DNA of 40,045 nt from Ignavibacteriaceae bacterium (GCA_031292435.1 JARLHD010000466.1:1-40045); one strand, 5' to 3'. Shown: positions 1-9,032, counted from the stretch's first letter. Translations and numbers: made by a program. Notes: generated from the letters alone by a model not told the origin.

Positions 1-66
1 CTGTCATTCTGAACGAAGTGAAGAATCGTTGAAAAATCTCTGTCATTCTGAACGAAGTGAAGAATC
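1..66. repeat. Two direct copies of a 27-bp dispersed-type repeat
   Basis: Two identical 27-bp copies lie at 1-27 and 40-66, separated by 12 bp. Each begins CTGTCATTCTGAACGAAG and ends in GAAGAATC. Within each copy TTCT and AGAA flank an imperfect inverted repeat, so each could fold into a weak hairpin. Repeats of this TGTCATTCTGA...GAAGAATC type are recalled from intergenic DNA of many FCB-group genomes; that is memory, not a search. The array touches the left edge, so more copies may lie outside. It sits just downstream of menG and does not code for anything visible. Confidence 0.85.
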
Positions 67-93
67 TATTTAAAGATTAGACCAGACTCCTGC

Positions 94-777
94 TTATTTA
101 GTTGCTATAATAACCTGCACTATCCCCATTGTTAAAGTATACATATCAATTTTCTTAAAACCCGAATTACTAAGAAGCTCTTTCATATCTATCTTTTCAT
201 CAAATTCTTCTACAGATCTTGGAAGATAAGAATAAGCTTCCTTATCGCCTGAAATAATTCCTCCCACCAATGGTAATATTTTTTTGAAGTAGAATTTATA
301 AAAACCTTTGAATACTGGGTTTGAAGGTAATCGGAATTCAATTATTGTCGCCTTCCCTCCCGGTGTAAGCACTTTATAAAATGAATTGAATCCCTCCTGA
401 ATATCATAAAAATTCCTTACCCCAAATGCTACCGCTATATTCGTTACTGAATAATCCTTAAAGGGAATATTTTCGGCTACCATCTGAATGCTTTTTCCTT
501 TTATCCAGGGGCTCTTTTTACTGAACAACTGCAACATATTAAAAGAGAAGTCTGCACCGAATATTTTCTCAACCCCTAGCTTCCGTGCTTCAATCGATAC
601 ATCCCCCGTCCCGCAGGCAATATCTAAAAGAATCGAACCACTGTTAACTCCCGTTAATCTTAAAGCCCTTTTCCGCCAGTAATAATCAAATCCAAAACTT
701 AAAAGATGATTTAAGAAATCGTATCTGTATGCAATACTGTCAAAAATTATTTTAACTTGTTTCTTTTTCCCGTTCAT
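94..777 (-). CDS. menG: Demethylmenaquinone methyltransferase
   Basis: Class I SAM-dependent methyltransferase of the UbiE/MenG family, which performs the C-methylation that turns demethylmenaquinone into menaquinone. The glycine-rich SAM motif DIACGTGD is at about residues 52-59. The N-terminal block FDSIAYRYDFLNHLLSFG and the later block FGVRNFYD are typical of the family, as is the length of about 227 residues. I chose the ATG at 777 because GGAAGG lies about 10 nt upstream and the protein then begins like other family members. An upstream ATG at 795 or TTG at 801 is also in frame. The gene overlaps the end of the PAP2 gene by about 26 bp, which implies translational coupling. Menaquinone is the quinone expected to feed the cytochrome cluster at the far end of the window. 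Confidence 0.93.
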   Translation of the reverse strand: MNGKKKQVKIIFDSIAYRYDFLNHLLSFGFDYYWRKRALRLTGVNSGSILLDIACGTGDVSIEARKLGVEKIFGADFSFNMLQLFSKKSPWIKGKSIQMVAENIPFKDYSVTNIAVAFGVRNFYDIQEGFNSFYKVLTPGGKATIIEFRLPSNPVFKGFYKFYFKKILPLVGGIISGDKEAYSYLPRSVEEFDEKIDMKELLSNSGFKKIDMYTLTMGIVQVIIATK

Positions 778-1732
778 CCGAAGAATACCTTCCATATTCA
801 AATTCTGATAACCCCCTTATCCTTCTCCACCAGTTGAAGATTATTTTTCCGCTCCATAAAGAAAATATAGCCAGCAGCATTCCCCCTATAAGGTCAACCA
901 CATAATGATATCTTAAATAAACAGTTGCAAAAATAAGTAAACTTCCCATTGGCACTAACCAGTACCTCGATCTGCTCTTTAATTTTATCGAAAGATATAT
1001 TACAATAAGGGTTATCATCGTGTGCCCGCTGGGGAACACATCTCTCTGAACCACAGCCGCAGGATTTAACGTCCCGTTTGGAATTGCCTCTCCTATATTC
1101 GTAAAGTCCCTTAAATACTTTGTCAGCCATATACCCGGTAACTCAGTATTAATATTTGCAAAATTGTGGATTGTAAAACGCGGTCCTATTCCAGGCAGTG
1201 CAAAATATCCGAGATAGGATAGATAAAATCCATAAATAATTGAAAATACTGCAAAGTCACATGCGAAATATCTCTTCTTCCTCAAAAGTACTAATGCCAG
1301 GATAAGTGGAAGTAAATAATACATCCCGTAAATGATCTGTAATAATTCGGTTAAAAATGGATTCGCAATTTTATAAAGCACCATTGTCGGATCAGTGCCG
1401 AATATAAACCTGTCGATTTGAATAAACAAAGTATCATAATCTTGGTGCCTTATCGGCCAGACCATATAATATAATTGATTGAATGTAATTAATATAATAG
1501 GCGCTATGTACCAGTAATGAAGTATTCTCCATATTCTATGTTTGAAAGTTGTTTCAAGCCAGGCTATAATAAATGCTGATGAAACAATCAGGCTGTTTTC
1601 TAATATAAATTCAGACCAGCGAGGTATTACACTGTGGAAAATGATATCCAGTATGGATAAAAATGTAAAAAAAACAACTAGCACAAGGTCAAATGCTTTT
1701 AAATTATAAACTATTTCTTTTATTTTATTCAT
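752..1732 (-). CDS. PAP2-superfamily membrane protein (phosphatase or Aur1/Ipt1-like transferase)
   Basis: A 326-residue multi-pass inner-membrane protein. The PAP2 phosphatase motifs are visible: PSGHT at about 234-238, and the last motif with R274, H276 and D280 inside LRYHYVVDLIGG. GIGPRFTI at about 181-188 and the C-terminal spacing resemble the Aur1/Ipt1-like branch of PAP2 proteins, whose members either dephosphorylate lipid phosphates or transfer lipid head groups. The substrate cannot be told from the sequence; undecaprenyl pyrophosphate or a phospholipid are possibilities. Its ATG overlaps the ksgA stop by one base (TAATG) and its 3' end overlaps menG, so the three genes form one translational unit. 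Confidence 0.8.
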   Translation of the reverse strand: MNKIKEIVYNLKAFDLVLVVFFTFLSILDIIFHSVIPRWSEFILENSLIVSSAFIIAWLETTFKHRIWRILHYWYIAPIILITFNQLYYMVWPIRHQDYDTLFIQIDRFIFGTDPTMVLYKIANPFLTELLQIIYGMYYLLPLILALVLLRKKRYFACDFAVFSIIYGFYLSYLGYFALPGIGPRFTIHNFANINTELPGIWLTKYLRDFTNIGEAIPNGTLNPAAVVQRDVFPSGHTMITLIVIYLSIKLKSRSRYWLVPMGSLLIFATVYLRYHYVVDLIGGMLLAIFSLWSGKIIFNWWRRIRGLSEFEYGRYSSDEREKETS

Positions 1733-2541
1733 TAAATGTGGGAATTATCTTTAGTCTCTTTTAATTTACTCTGGATATATTTAGAAAGAAGAACAAAATT
1801 ATCTATGTCCAGTTGCTCTGCCCTTAGTGAAATATCAATGCCTGAATCTTCAAAATTAATTTCCTTAAATATACTATTACTTAATGAATTTTTTAATGTT
1901 TTTCTTCTGTTTCCGAATGCCGCCTTCACTGTCTGAATAAAAACCTTCTTGTCCGTATCCGTTAAATCATTTTCCTTCAGATAAAAATGTAATACTGCTG
2001 ACCAAACTTTTGGACGCGGATTAAATACGTTTGGTGACACTTTGAAACAAAACTTTATTTCACAGAAATAATTTAACAACACCGAAAGTATCCCGTATTC
2101 CTTTGTTCCCTTCTTTGATATAATTCTCTGCGCAACTTCAAGCTGCATCATCAGAACTGCATCCTTAACAATTTGATTGTTTTCAATCATCCTGAATAGG
2201 ATTGGGGATGTTAGGTTATATGGTATGTTTCCTGTTATCCTTAATTTTTTACCAGACTTATGGTAAATTGCATTTAGATCAGTCTTAAGGAAATCTTCTG
2301 TTATCAGTTCAATCCCCTGGAATCTCTTTCTTAGTATTTCTCCTACTCTGTTATCAATTTCTATAGCTGTAATGGTAGGTACTTTTTGAAGCAGAAATTC
2401 TGTCAATGCCCCAAGACCAGGACCAATTTCAATTATATTGTCCTCCCCATTCGGATCAATCTCCTCTACTATCTTTCTAAGTATATTGGGATCGGTTAAA
2501 TAATTCTGCCCGAATTTCTTAAGGGGTTTTATAAACTGCAT
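1732..2541 (-). CDS. rsmA: 16S rRNA dimethyladenosine transferase (A1518/A1519)
   Basis: RsmA/KsgA, which dimethylates two adjacent adenines in helix 45 of 16S rRNA late in 30S assembly. Visible family features, counted from the chosen start, are KKFGQNYL near residues 8-15, SAM motif I EIGPGLGALTEFL at about 38-50, the acidic EIDNR at 61-65, and the catalytic motif NIPY at 105-108 followed by NLTSPIL. I chose the ATG at 2541, which gives the usual KsgA N-terminus MQFIKPLKKFGQN. A TTG at 2568 would add nine residues without a better ribosome binding site. Length of about 269 residues is normal. It overlaps the downstream PAP2 gene by one base. Confidence 0.95.
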   Translation of the reverse strand: MQFIKPLKKFGQNYLTDPNILRKIVEEIDPNGEDNIIEIGPGLGALTEFLLQKVPTITAIEIDNRVGEILRKRFQGIELITEDFLKTDLNAIYHKSGKKLRITGNIPYNLTSPILFRMIENNQIVKDAVLMMQLEVAQRIISKKGTKEYGILSVLLNYFCEIKFCFKVSPNVFNPRPKVWSAVLHFYLKENDLTDTDKKVFIQTVKAAFGNRRKTLKNSLSNSIFKEINFEDSGIDISLRAEQLDIDNFVLLSKYIQSKLKETKDNSHI

Positions 2542-2568
2542 TATTTTAAGCTTTAAATTATCCTGCAA

Positions 2569-3140
2569 ATTAATAGACTTATTTTGTAAAGAAAAGCATT
2601 ATTCATATTTATATAATATTTCCTGTATCCTTTCCCAAATCATTTACCACCGTAACCCCCAGTATTTCAATTCTATGATTGCTTCCAAACCAACCCTATA
2701 ATCTTGACATTTCATTATAGATATGATCGTCAATCCAAACCCCCGCTTTAATCACTTTATTTAGAACCAACCACACTCAGCCACTCCTTCCCTTAGGCTC
2801 TTCCTATTCCTAAAAGCAAGTATAAAGCAATTTTAAAGCGACCTGAAAGCGACTTGAACTAATTTGGATTATTGATTTTGGTATGCTATCCGACCCCTTT
2901 TTCTCCTCATACCCCCCATTTTCAGTAATATTTACCGTTCTCTGAATCTAAATAAAGTACGCCTCTATTAGTAGTAGCTTAACTTTTTCGTTTTTTGTCA
3001 CCTAAATATTAAACAATTTTAGTGCAAAAATTCCCCCCCTTTTATTTCTTCTCCACTTCTAATCTCGCAAATATCCTCAACTAAAACCAATTTCACAAAC
3101 CTCAACGCATTATTAAACTCTCCCTCTAACCGACTCGAAT
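2569..3140. other. Gene-free stretch with C-runs and an 11-bp tandem repeat
   Basis: No convincing ORF is visible on either strand between ksgA and the ABC-F gene. The plus strand is pyrimidine-rich and carries several C runs, for example near 2656, 2741, 2894, 2921 and 3032. It also holds the 11-bp-period repeat at 2813-2860. I found no clear promoter or terminator hairpin. The stretch might contain the ksgA promoter, the trailer of the ABC-F mRNA, an unrecognised small RNA, or a decayed gene. Confidence 0.7.
2813..2862. repeat. 11-bp-period tandem repeat, about four units
   Basis: The core AAAGC recurs at 2813, 2824, 2835 and 2846, exactly 11 bp apart each time, and a degenerate AACT follows at 2857. 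The two clearest units are AAAGCGACCTG and AAAGCGACTTG. Read on the minus strand the unit is close to TTTCAGGTCGC, which resembles TTTCAAAACGG, the unit of the array at 30589-30633. It lies in non-coding DNA. Function unknown. Confidence 0.75.
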
Positions 3141-5087
3141 CTATACGAATTGTTTTTCAATATTATGTAATTCTTCAGATAATCTTTCCCACTCTGCTAT
3201 TATCTGTTCCAATATTTCCTTTGTCTGAATATATTCAAGATTCCGCTCCCTGGCTTCCTGCGGGTTTGAATAAACAGATGGATCAGCAAGGATAGATTCT
3301 AATTCTCTTTGTCTTGTTTCAGATAATTCTATTTTCTTTTCAAGCCTTTCGATCTGTTGTATAAGATCTTTTGTTGCCATATATCTCTTCTGGCGTATTT
3401 CAGCGTCAATACGTTTCTGATCTTTTCGGGATGAATTAAGGTCAAAGGATTTCTTCCCTCTTTCTAAGGATTCCTCAATAGCAGTATTCTGTTTCTTATC
3501 AAGATAATATTCAATCCCGCCATTGAAAATTGAAATTTGTCCCTTCCTTATTTCCACTACTTTATTTACAATCGGCTTCAGAAAATCCACATCATGGGAT
3601 ACAAGAATAAGTGAACCGCTAAAATCAGATAATGCTTGTTGCAGTACTTCCTTGGAGGATATATCAAGATGGTTTGTGGGCTCATCAAGTACAATAAAAT
3701 TTGCTTTTGTTAAAAGGATTTTTGCAAGTGCTACTCTGCTTTTTTCACCGCCTGATAAAACTCCAATTGGCTTAAATACATCGTCACCTGAAAAAAGAAA
3801 TGACCCGAGCAGTAACCTTAATTGTCCTAATGTCTTGTTTTCGGCAATTTCATCAACAGTTTCCAGTATATCTTTATCCGGGTTTAGATTATCTGCTACG
3901 TCCTGTGCATAATAGGAAATAATAGTGTTGTGCCCTAAAATCCTCTCTCCGCCGTTAAACTCAATCACTCCTGCAATTATTTTAGCAAGTGTTGTTTTAC
4001 CTGCTCCATTTGGACCAACAAATGCAATCTTTTCCCCTCGGCCGACTTCAAATTCAACATTATTAAATATGCTCTTCGGTCCGTACGATTTATATATTCC
4101 CTTTAGTTCAATATTTATTTTCCCGCTCGACGGAGGTGCAGGAAATTTAATATAAATATCTGACTTGCTCTCAGGCAGCTCTATTAAATTTACTTTTTCG
4201 AGCTGTTTAATCCGGCTTTGCACCTGTTTCGCTTTCGTTGCCTTATAACGGAAACGGTCAATAAACTTTTCAGTTTCTTTTATTTTTTTCTGCTGTTGAA
4301 GAAATGAATTCTCTGCCTGGATGTCTCTCTCTTCTTTGAATTTCAGAAATGCATCATAATTTCCATTAAATATGTTAAATCTGCCATTATATATCTCAAG
4401 AGTCTTATTCGTTACCTCATTTACAAATCTTTTATCGTGAGAAACAATCAGGAGTGCTCCCTTATAACTCTTTAGAAAACTCGATAGCCAATTTAAAGAA
4501 TCTATATCAAGATGGTTTGTAGGTTCATCCATTAGTATAAGGTCATTCTGGGATATTAATATTTTGGCAAGAGCAATTCTCATCTGCCAGCCCCCTGAGA
4601 ACTCATTGGTAAGCCTTCCAAAATCCTCTATCTCAAACCCGATACCAAGTAGAATTTTTTCCACCCTCGAACCTATACTATATGAACCTAATTCATCAAG
4701 TCGGTGATGAACTTCCCCTAACTGATGAATTAAATCATCTCTCTCTTCATCTGTTACTATTGTATCAGATAATTTTTCTGTAATCTCAGTTTCTTTATTT
4801 TGTAGATAGATGATATCTGTAAGAGCTGATTTTGCTTCTTCTAATAGCGATTTACCTTCATGTATAACTTGTTCCTGTGGCAGGTAACCGATAGTTATTC
4901 TTTTTTGCTTTTGAATTTTACCTGATTCAGGTAATAGATCCCCGAAAATCATTTTAAGGAGAGATGACTTTCCTGTACCATTAGCCCCTACAAGTGAAAT
5001 TCTATCACCTGAGGTTATCTTAAAACTTACTTCTCTGAAAAGATATTTCCCTCCAAATTGAAGCGAAACATTAATTAGATCAATCAT
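3141..5087 (-). CDS. ABC-F family ATPase (translation-associated, no membrane domain)
   Basis: A 648-residue protein with two ABC ATPase domains in one chain and no transmembrane segments, as in ABC-F proteins that act on ribosomes. Domain 1 has Walker A GANGTGKSS (about 34-42), signature FSGGW (163-167) and Walker B LILMDEPTNHLD. Domain 2 has Walker A GPNGAGKTT, signature LSGGE and Walker B FIVLDEPTNHLD. The charged linker between the domains (about 250-300) is the region that reaches into the ribosomal tRNA site in studied family members. A C-terminal coiled coil rich in Lys, Glu and Arg (about 560-648) resembles Uup/YheS types. It follows the PorZ-like gene after 18 nt, so it is probably cotranscribed. 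Whether it is a housekeeping factor or gives drug resistance cannot be told. Confidence 0.9.
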   Translation of the reverse strand: MIDLINVSLQFGGKYLFREVSFKITSGDRISLVGANGTGKSSLLKMIFGDLLPESGKIQKQKRITIGYLPQEQVIHEGKSLLEEAKSALTDIIYLQNKETEITEKLSDTIVTDEERDDLIHQLGEVHHRLDELGSYSIGSRVEKILLGIGFEIEDFGRLTNEFSGGWQMRIALAKILISQNDLILMDEPTNHLDIDSLNWLSSFLKSYKGALLIVSHDKRFVNEVTNKTLEIYNGRFNIFNGNYDAFLKFKEERDIQAENSFLQQQKKIKETEKFIDRFRYKATKAKQVQSRIKQLEKVNLIELPESKSDIYIKFPAPPSSGKINIELKGIYKSYGPKSIFNNVEFEVGRGEKIAFVGPNGAGKTTLAKIIAGVIEFNGGERILGHNTIISYYAQDVADNLNPDKDILETVDEIAENKTLGQLRLLLGSFLFSGDDVFKPIGVLSGGEKSRVALAKILLTKANFIVLDEPTNHLDISSKEVLQQALSDFSGSLILVSHDVDFLKPIVNKVVEIRKGQISIFNGGIEYYLDKKQNTAIEESLERGKKSFDLNSSRKDQKRIDAEIRQKRYMATKDLIQQIERLEKKIELSETRQRELESILADPSVYSNPQEARERNLEYIQTKEILEQIIAEWERLSEELHNIEKQFV

Positions 5088-5105
5088 TCTTTCCCGGCAT
5101 AAAAC

Positions 5106-7337
5106 TCATTCCCTTATTATTGCAATCTTCCCGGAAGCAACATTGTTTCCCTCTTGATCATAAGCTACAATAATATAAACTCCACTGTTTACCAGTGAAC
5201 CGCTGTCATTTCTGCCATCCCAGGATGCTACTCTTCCTCCCGGTGATGTAAATTCTCTTACCAACTTTCCGGAAATTGTCAGTATCTTTATATCCGTACC
5301 TGCAATTAAACCGTCTATGGTTAAAGTGTTATTATCATTTTTAATCTTAAAAGGACTTGGATAAATTTTCAATCCTGCAAAACTTTCTAACGGTTTTACC
5401 GAAGACGTTTTGAGTGATATTATTCCTGCATTTGTACTTACATATACTGTCCCTGAATTTTGATCGATAGCCAGGTTAAGAATTATATCCGAAAGTAAGG
5501 GGCTGTTTTGAGAATTATAAACCGCCAGTAAATTAGTTCCGTCTTGATCAACTAGGAACAATCCCTGATTGGTTCCAACCCACTTCTGATTTAATGGATC
5601 CACCATTATACAATTAATACTCTGTTGGCGTAAAGCAAAAACTGAACTAATACTTAATTGAGGATTCTGTTGTGTGGTTATAGTGTATGTATTTGTAACA
5701 ATATTGACTCCAAGACTCGTTCCTACCCAAAGATCTCCTCTTTTATCAACTACAACCGCATTTACATAGTTAGTATTTAAGTTTTGTACAAAAGCTGATT
5801 TATCATCAGATGGATCAGTATATGTATTATTCTCATTAAAATAAATTAACCCATGATATAGCACGTCATTTGAAATATACCATTTCGTATCATACTGATC
5901 TATCACAAGGTTCGTTTGTGCTTCAACATCAAGATTTGAGGTAGCAGGCACAACAAAATGATAATATGTGCTGTCTTGTGTTAAAACTGCTAAGTTTTTT
6001 CTATCCGCTGCTCCGTAGTTTAAAAACCAAAGATTATTTTTACTATCCTCAGCTAAACCTGTAACAACTAAAAATTTGGGATCCTTTGGTATCCCCAGCA
6101 TCCCGGTTATTGCACTTGAGAAAATAGTAATATTACCGTTTTTTATTCTGGCAAAACCTCTTCCCCAGTTTCCAAAATATGTTATATCATCAGGCGCACA
6201 AAAAACTCTAAAATATGAATTTGTCGGTAGTATTGGATATGATGAAGCATTATAATTTGTCCAATTTCCATTTTTTAATGAATAAAAACCAACACCGGTT
6301 TTGTCAGTACCGCTTGCAACCCAAAGTGTACCATCGTTATCAACTCCTAAATCAGAGAAAATATTTGTAAGTGGACCATTTGGGAAAATATAATTGATTT
6401 GATTCTTATTAAATTGTATTATCCCGTTGCTGCTGGAACCTAAAAGTCCCTCATGTGTATCAACTTTTATTTTGGTTACGTTGGATGGGAAAGTATAAAT
6501 ATTAACCAGATTATTATTGGCAAAGGAATAAACGTTTGAACCGCTGTCCAGTATGTAAAGTGTATCATTATTTACATAGAGGTCTGTTATATTTATATTA
6601 TTTAATTGAGGAATATAAGGATCAAATCCAAGTCCGTTAAATTTTGAAATCCCCATGTCTGATGCTGCAATAATCGAACTTCCATATTTAACAATTTTAG
6701 AAATATTATTTGATGGAAGACCATTAATCGTACTGTAAACAGTCCATGATTCAGGAGCGGATAAATTTGTGGATCCCGGTTTCTGTATTATGGCGCCATT
6801 ATTTGAGGCCGCATATATAAGATCATATTTTACTGCGTAATTTACCACTGAGTTTGAGGTTAAATAATCAAACTTGAAAAAAGTATCGTATAGAACTTTA
6901 TTATTCGGATCAATAAGTGTTATACCAAAATCAGTGGCTGCTATAATTGTGTCTCCTGATGATTGGAGACTGTTAATTTGTTTATTGGTTTTGTCTGAAT
7001 TGAGAATATCCGGTATGGAACCTATCTGTCCGGATCCGATATTATAAAAATCCAAAGCCCCGTTACTGCTTCCAAACCAGATATTTCCAGCATTATCATT
7101 AATAATTGATGTTATGGTAATTCCGGTTATTCCCTCAACTTTTGTGAACTTTTTGTAAATGTTTTTGATTAGATCATATTGAAATGCACCACCAGTCGAA
7201 GCACCCCAGATTGAGTTATTAGAAATGGTAAAATCATTTATAGCTCGCATTGAAGTATAAATCTTCCAACTGCTTGCCTGCTGGGGGAAATTAAAAGAAT
7301 ATGTAACCACGAATAAGATAGCAAGTATTTTTTTCAT
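5106..7337 (-). CDS. PorZ-like two-propeller protein with type IX secretion C-terminal domain
   Basis: A 743-residue secreted protein. The N-terminus is a signal peptide (MKKILAILFVVTYSF), followed by beta-propeller repeats of the WFGSSNGALDFY and LWVASGT type. The opening SWKIYTSMRAINDFTISNNS, the block KKFTKVEGITGITITSIIND, and TDFGITLIDPNNKVLYDTFF strongly recall PorZ, a surface component of the type IX secretion system attachment complex. The last 80-90 residues (from about KIYPSPFKI through SGVYIIVAYDQEGN to KIAIIRE) form an Ig-like sorting domain of the type IX/FlgD-like kind. Length is close to PorZ of Porphyromonas (roughly 780). The PorZ call rests on remembered motif similarity; the alternative is a generic Reg_prop propeller with a sorting tag. 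No other type IX gene is nearby. Confidence 0.65.
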   Translation of the reverse strand: MKKILAILFVVTYSFNFPQQASSWKIYTSMRAINDFTISNNSIWGASTGGAFQYDLIKNIYKKFTKVEGITGITITSIINDNAGNIWFGSSNGALDFYNIGSGQIGSIPDILNSDKTNKQINSLQSSGDTIIAATDFGITLIDPNNKVLYDTFFKFDYLTSNSVVNYAVKYDLIYAASNNGAIIQKPGSTNLSAPESWTVYSTINGLPSNNISKIVKYGSSIIAASDMGISKFNGLGFDPYIPQLNNINITDLYVNNDTLYILDSGSNVYSFANNNLVNIYTFPSNVTKIKVDTHEGLLGSSSNGIIQFNKNQINYIFPNGPLTNIFSDLGVDNDGTLWVASGTDKTGVGFYSLKNGNWTNYNASSYPILPTNSYFRVFCAPDDITYFGNWGRGFARIKNGNITIFSSAITGMLGIPKDPKFLVVTGLAEDSKNNLWFLNYGAADRKNLAVLTQDSTYYHFVVPATSNLDVEAQTNLVIDQYDTKWYISNDVLYHGLIYFNENNTYTDPSDDKSAFVQNLNTNYVNAVVVDKRGDLWVGTSLGVNIVTNTYTITTQQNPQLSISSVFALRQQSINCIMVDPLNQKWVGTNQGLFLVDQDGTNLLAVYNSQNSPLLSDIILNLAIDQNSGTVYVSTNAGIISLKTSSVKPLESFAGLKIYPSPFKIKNDNNTLTIDGLIAGTDIKILTISGKLVREFTSPGGRVASWDGRNDSGSLVNSGVYIIVAYDQEGNNVASGKIAIIRE

Positions 7338-7446
7338 ATTACAGATATTATTTTGAATTGAATGGTAAAAATATCTTATTCGCTTTCTCTTAATATTTAT
7401 TAAATCAAATTTAATATATTTCTGTTAATCTAAAAGTATAATCTTA

Positions 7447-7923
7447 TTAGCCCTGTTTGTTTTCAATTTTGTCCATTAAACATCCCATTTCTATCGCTGT
7501 CATTGCTGCATCCCATCCTTTGTTCATTTTTTTTGTAGAAGCTCTTTCGATAGCCTGTTCAACATTGTCAGTTGTCAAAATACCAAAAACAACTGGTATA
7601 CCATATTTTAATGACACCGTCTGAATTCCTGTTGCAGCCGCACCGGCTACATATTCAAAATGAGGAGTGCCGCCCCTAATTACTGCTCCCAAACATATTA
7701 TAACAGAATATTTTCCCGTTTCCGCAAGTTTTTCTGCTGCAATAGGAATTTCAAAAGCTCCGGGTACTTTTATAAGTACAATATTATCATCCTTGACTCC
7801 CTTTTTACTTAAACAGTCCAATGCTCCCTCTAATAGTTGTGAGCCAATAAATTCATTAAATCGGCTTAGGATAATTGCAAATTTTCTACCCTTGATATTA
7901 AGATCGCTCTCAATTATGTCCAT
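7447..7923 (-). CDS. ribH: 6,7-dimethyl-8-ribityllumazine synthase
   Basis: Penultimate enzyme of riboflavin synthesis, condensing 5-amino-6-ribitylaminouracil with dihydroxybutanone phosphate. The 158-residue length is typical. Visible family motifs are SRFNEFI (20-26), the substrate loop VPGAFEIP (53-60), and CLGAVIRGGTPHFEYV with the catalytic His at 88, followed by the GILTTDNVEQA block. It lies 29 nt downstream of prfA, so the two genes are probably cotranscribed. I see no FMN riboswitch in the short upstream gap. Other rib genes are not in the window. Confidence 0.97.
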   Translation of the reverse strand: MDIIESDLNIKGRKFAIILSRFNEFIGSQLLEGALDCLSKKGVKDDNIVLIKVPGAFEIPIAAEKLAETGKYSVIICLGAVIRGGTPHFEYVAGAAATGIQTVSLKYGIPVVFGILTTDNVEQAIERASTKKMNKGWDAAMTAIEMGCLMDKIENKQG

Positions 7924-7952
7924 ATAGTTTTTTATTTTATTTATTATTTTAC

Positions 7953-9032
7953 TTATACCTCAGAACTTGATTGAAGTTTTTCTGCTCTGTCAGCTATTTT
8001 AAGATGTTCAATCAACTCTGAAATATCCCCTTCTATTATTTTCGAAAGATTATAAAGAGTAAGACCAATACGGTGATCGGTTACTCTGTTTTGCGGAAAA
8101 TTATACGTTCTTATTTTATCACTCCTGTCTCCGCTTTTAACCATAAGTTTTCGTACAGCAGATATTTCTTCGTTCTGTTCCTTTAGTTTTGCATCATACA
8201 ACCGTGCACGCAATACCTTCATGGCTTTATTCTTGTTCTTAAGTTGCGATCTTTCGTCCTGGCATTGAACTACCAATCCGGTTGGTATATGAGTTATTCT
8301 TACTGCAGTCTCTACTTTATTAACATTCTGTCCCCCGGCCCCGCCTGAACGGAATATATCAATTCTTAAATCATTTGGGTTTATATCAATTTGTACATCC
8401 TCTGCTTCAGGCAATACCGCTACTGAAGCTGCAGATGTATGGACTCTGCCGCTGCCTTCAGTTTCCGGTACCCGCTGCACTCTGTGAACACCACTTTCAA
8501 ATTTCAATTCACTAAAAACATTTTCACCGCTAATAGAAAATACAACTTCTTTTATACCGCGAAGCCCGCTATAACTGATATCAACTAGTTCAATATGCCA
8601 TCCCTTGTATTCAGCGTATCTTGAATACATCCTGAAAAGATCACCCGCAAATAATGCTGCCTCTTCGCCCCCTGTTCCAGCTCTTATTTCCATAATAATG
8701 TCTTTATTATCATTTGGGTCCTTTGGTAATAGAAGTATTTTTATCTCTTCTTCCAGTTTTTCCCTTTTCTTATTCAATTCATCAAGTTCAACTTCAGCAA
8801 GAAATGTCAGCTCTTTGTCTGTACTGGAATTAATAATATCTGAATTACCATCAATATTTTTTAACACATCAGAATATTCTTCGTAAGCATTTATTATGTC
8901 TGAAAGTTCGCTCCTCTCCCTGCTAAGATTAACAATTTTATCCCTGTCATTCATAAAGGAAGGATCCGAAAGTTGCTCGTTTATTTGATCAAAGCGGGCT
9001 TTTATCCTTCTTAATTTATTTATCAATTCCAT
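7953..9032 (-). CDS. prfA: Peptide chain release factor 1
   Basis: RF1, which recognises UAA and UAG and triggers peptide release. The catalytic GGQ is at 233-235 inside FRSGGAGGQNVNK. The stop-codon recognition tripeptide is of the PxT type (PET at 189-191 in RVPETEGSGRVHTS), which marks RF1 rather than RF2. The N-terminal 100 residues are helical and charged, as in the PCRF domain, and 359 residues is the normal length. No internal frameshift is present, which also fits RF1. It is the first gene of the minus-strand run and faces uppS across a divergent promoter region. The methyltransferase gene prmC, often adjacent, is not here. Confidence 0.97.
   Translation of the reverse strand: MELINKLRRIKARFDQINEQLSDPSFMNDRDKIVNLSRERSELSDIINAYEEYSDVLKNIDGNSDIINSSTDKELTFLAEVELDELNKKREKLEEEIKILLLPKDPNDNKDIIMEIRAGTGGEEAALFAGDLFRMYSRYAEYKGWHIELVDISYSGLRGIKEVVFSISGENVFSELKFESGVHRVQRVPETEGSGRVHTSAASVAVLPEAEDVQIDINPNDLRIDIFRSGGAGGQNVNKVETAVRITHIPTGLVVQCQDERSQLKNKNKAMKVLRARLYDAKLKEQNEEISAVRKLMVKSGDRSDKIRTYNFPQNRVTDHRIGLTLYNLSKIIEGDISELIEHLKIADRAEKLQSSSEV

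Noticed and set aside
894..1130. Minus-strand 78-codon frame inside the PAP2 gene
   Set aside because: It lies wholly within a gene with clear PAP2 motifs, in another frame, and its own translation shows no recognisable domain. It is a shadow.
2569..3140. tRNA or small structured RNA gene in the gap
   Set aside because: I looked for a tRNA-like arm pattern with a CCA-proximal stem and a TTCGA-type loop and found none. A computed covariance search would be needed to exclude other RNA families.
7338..7446. FMN riboswitch or other RNA element near ribH
   Set aside because: This gap is downstream of ribH on the minus strand, and the 29-nt gap upstream of ribH is too short for an FMN riboswitch.
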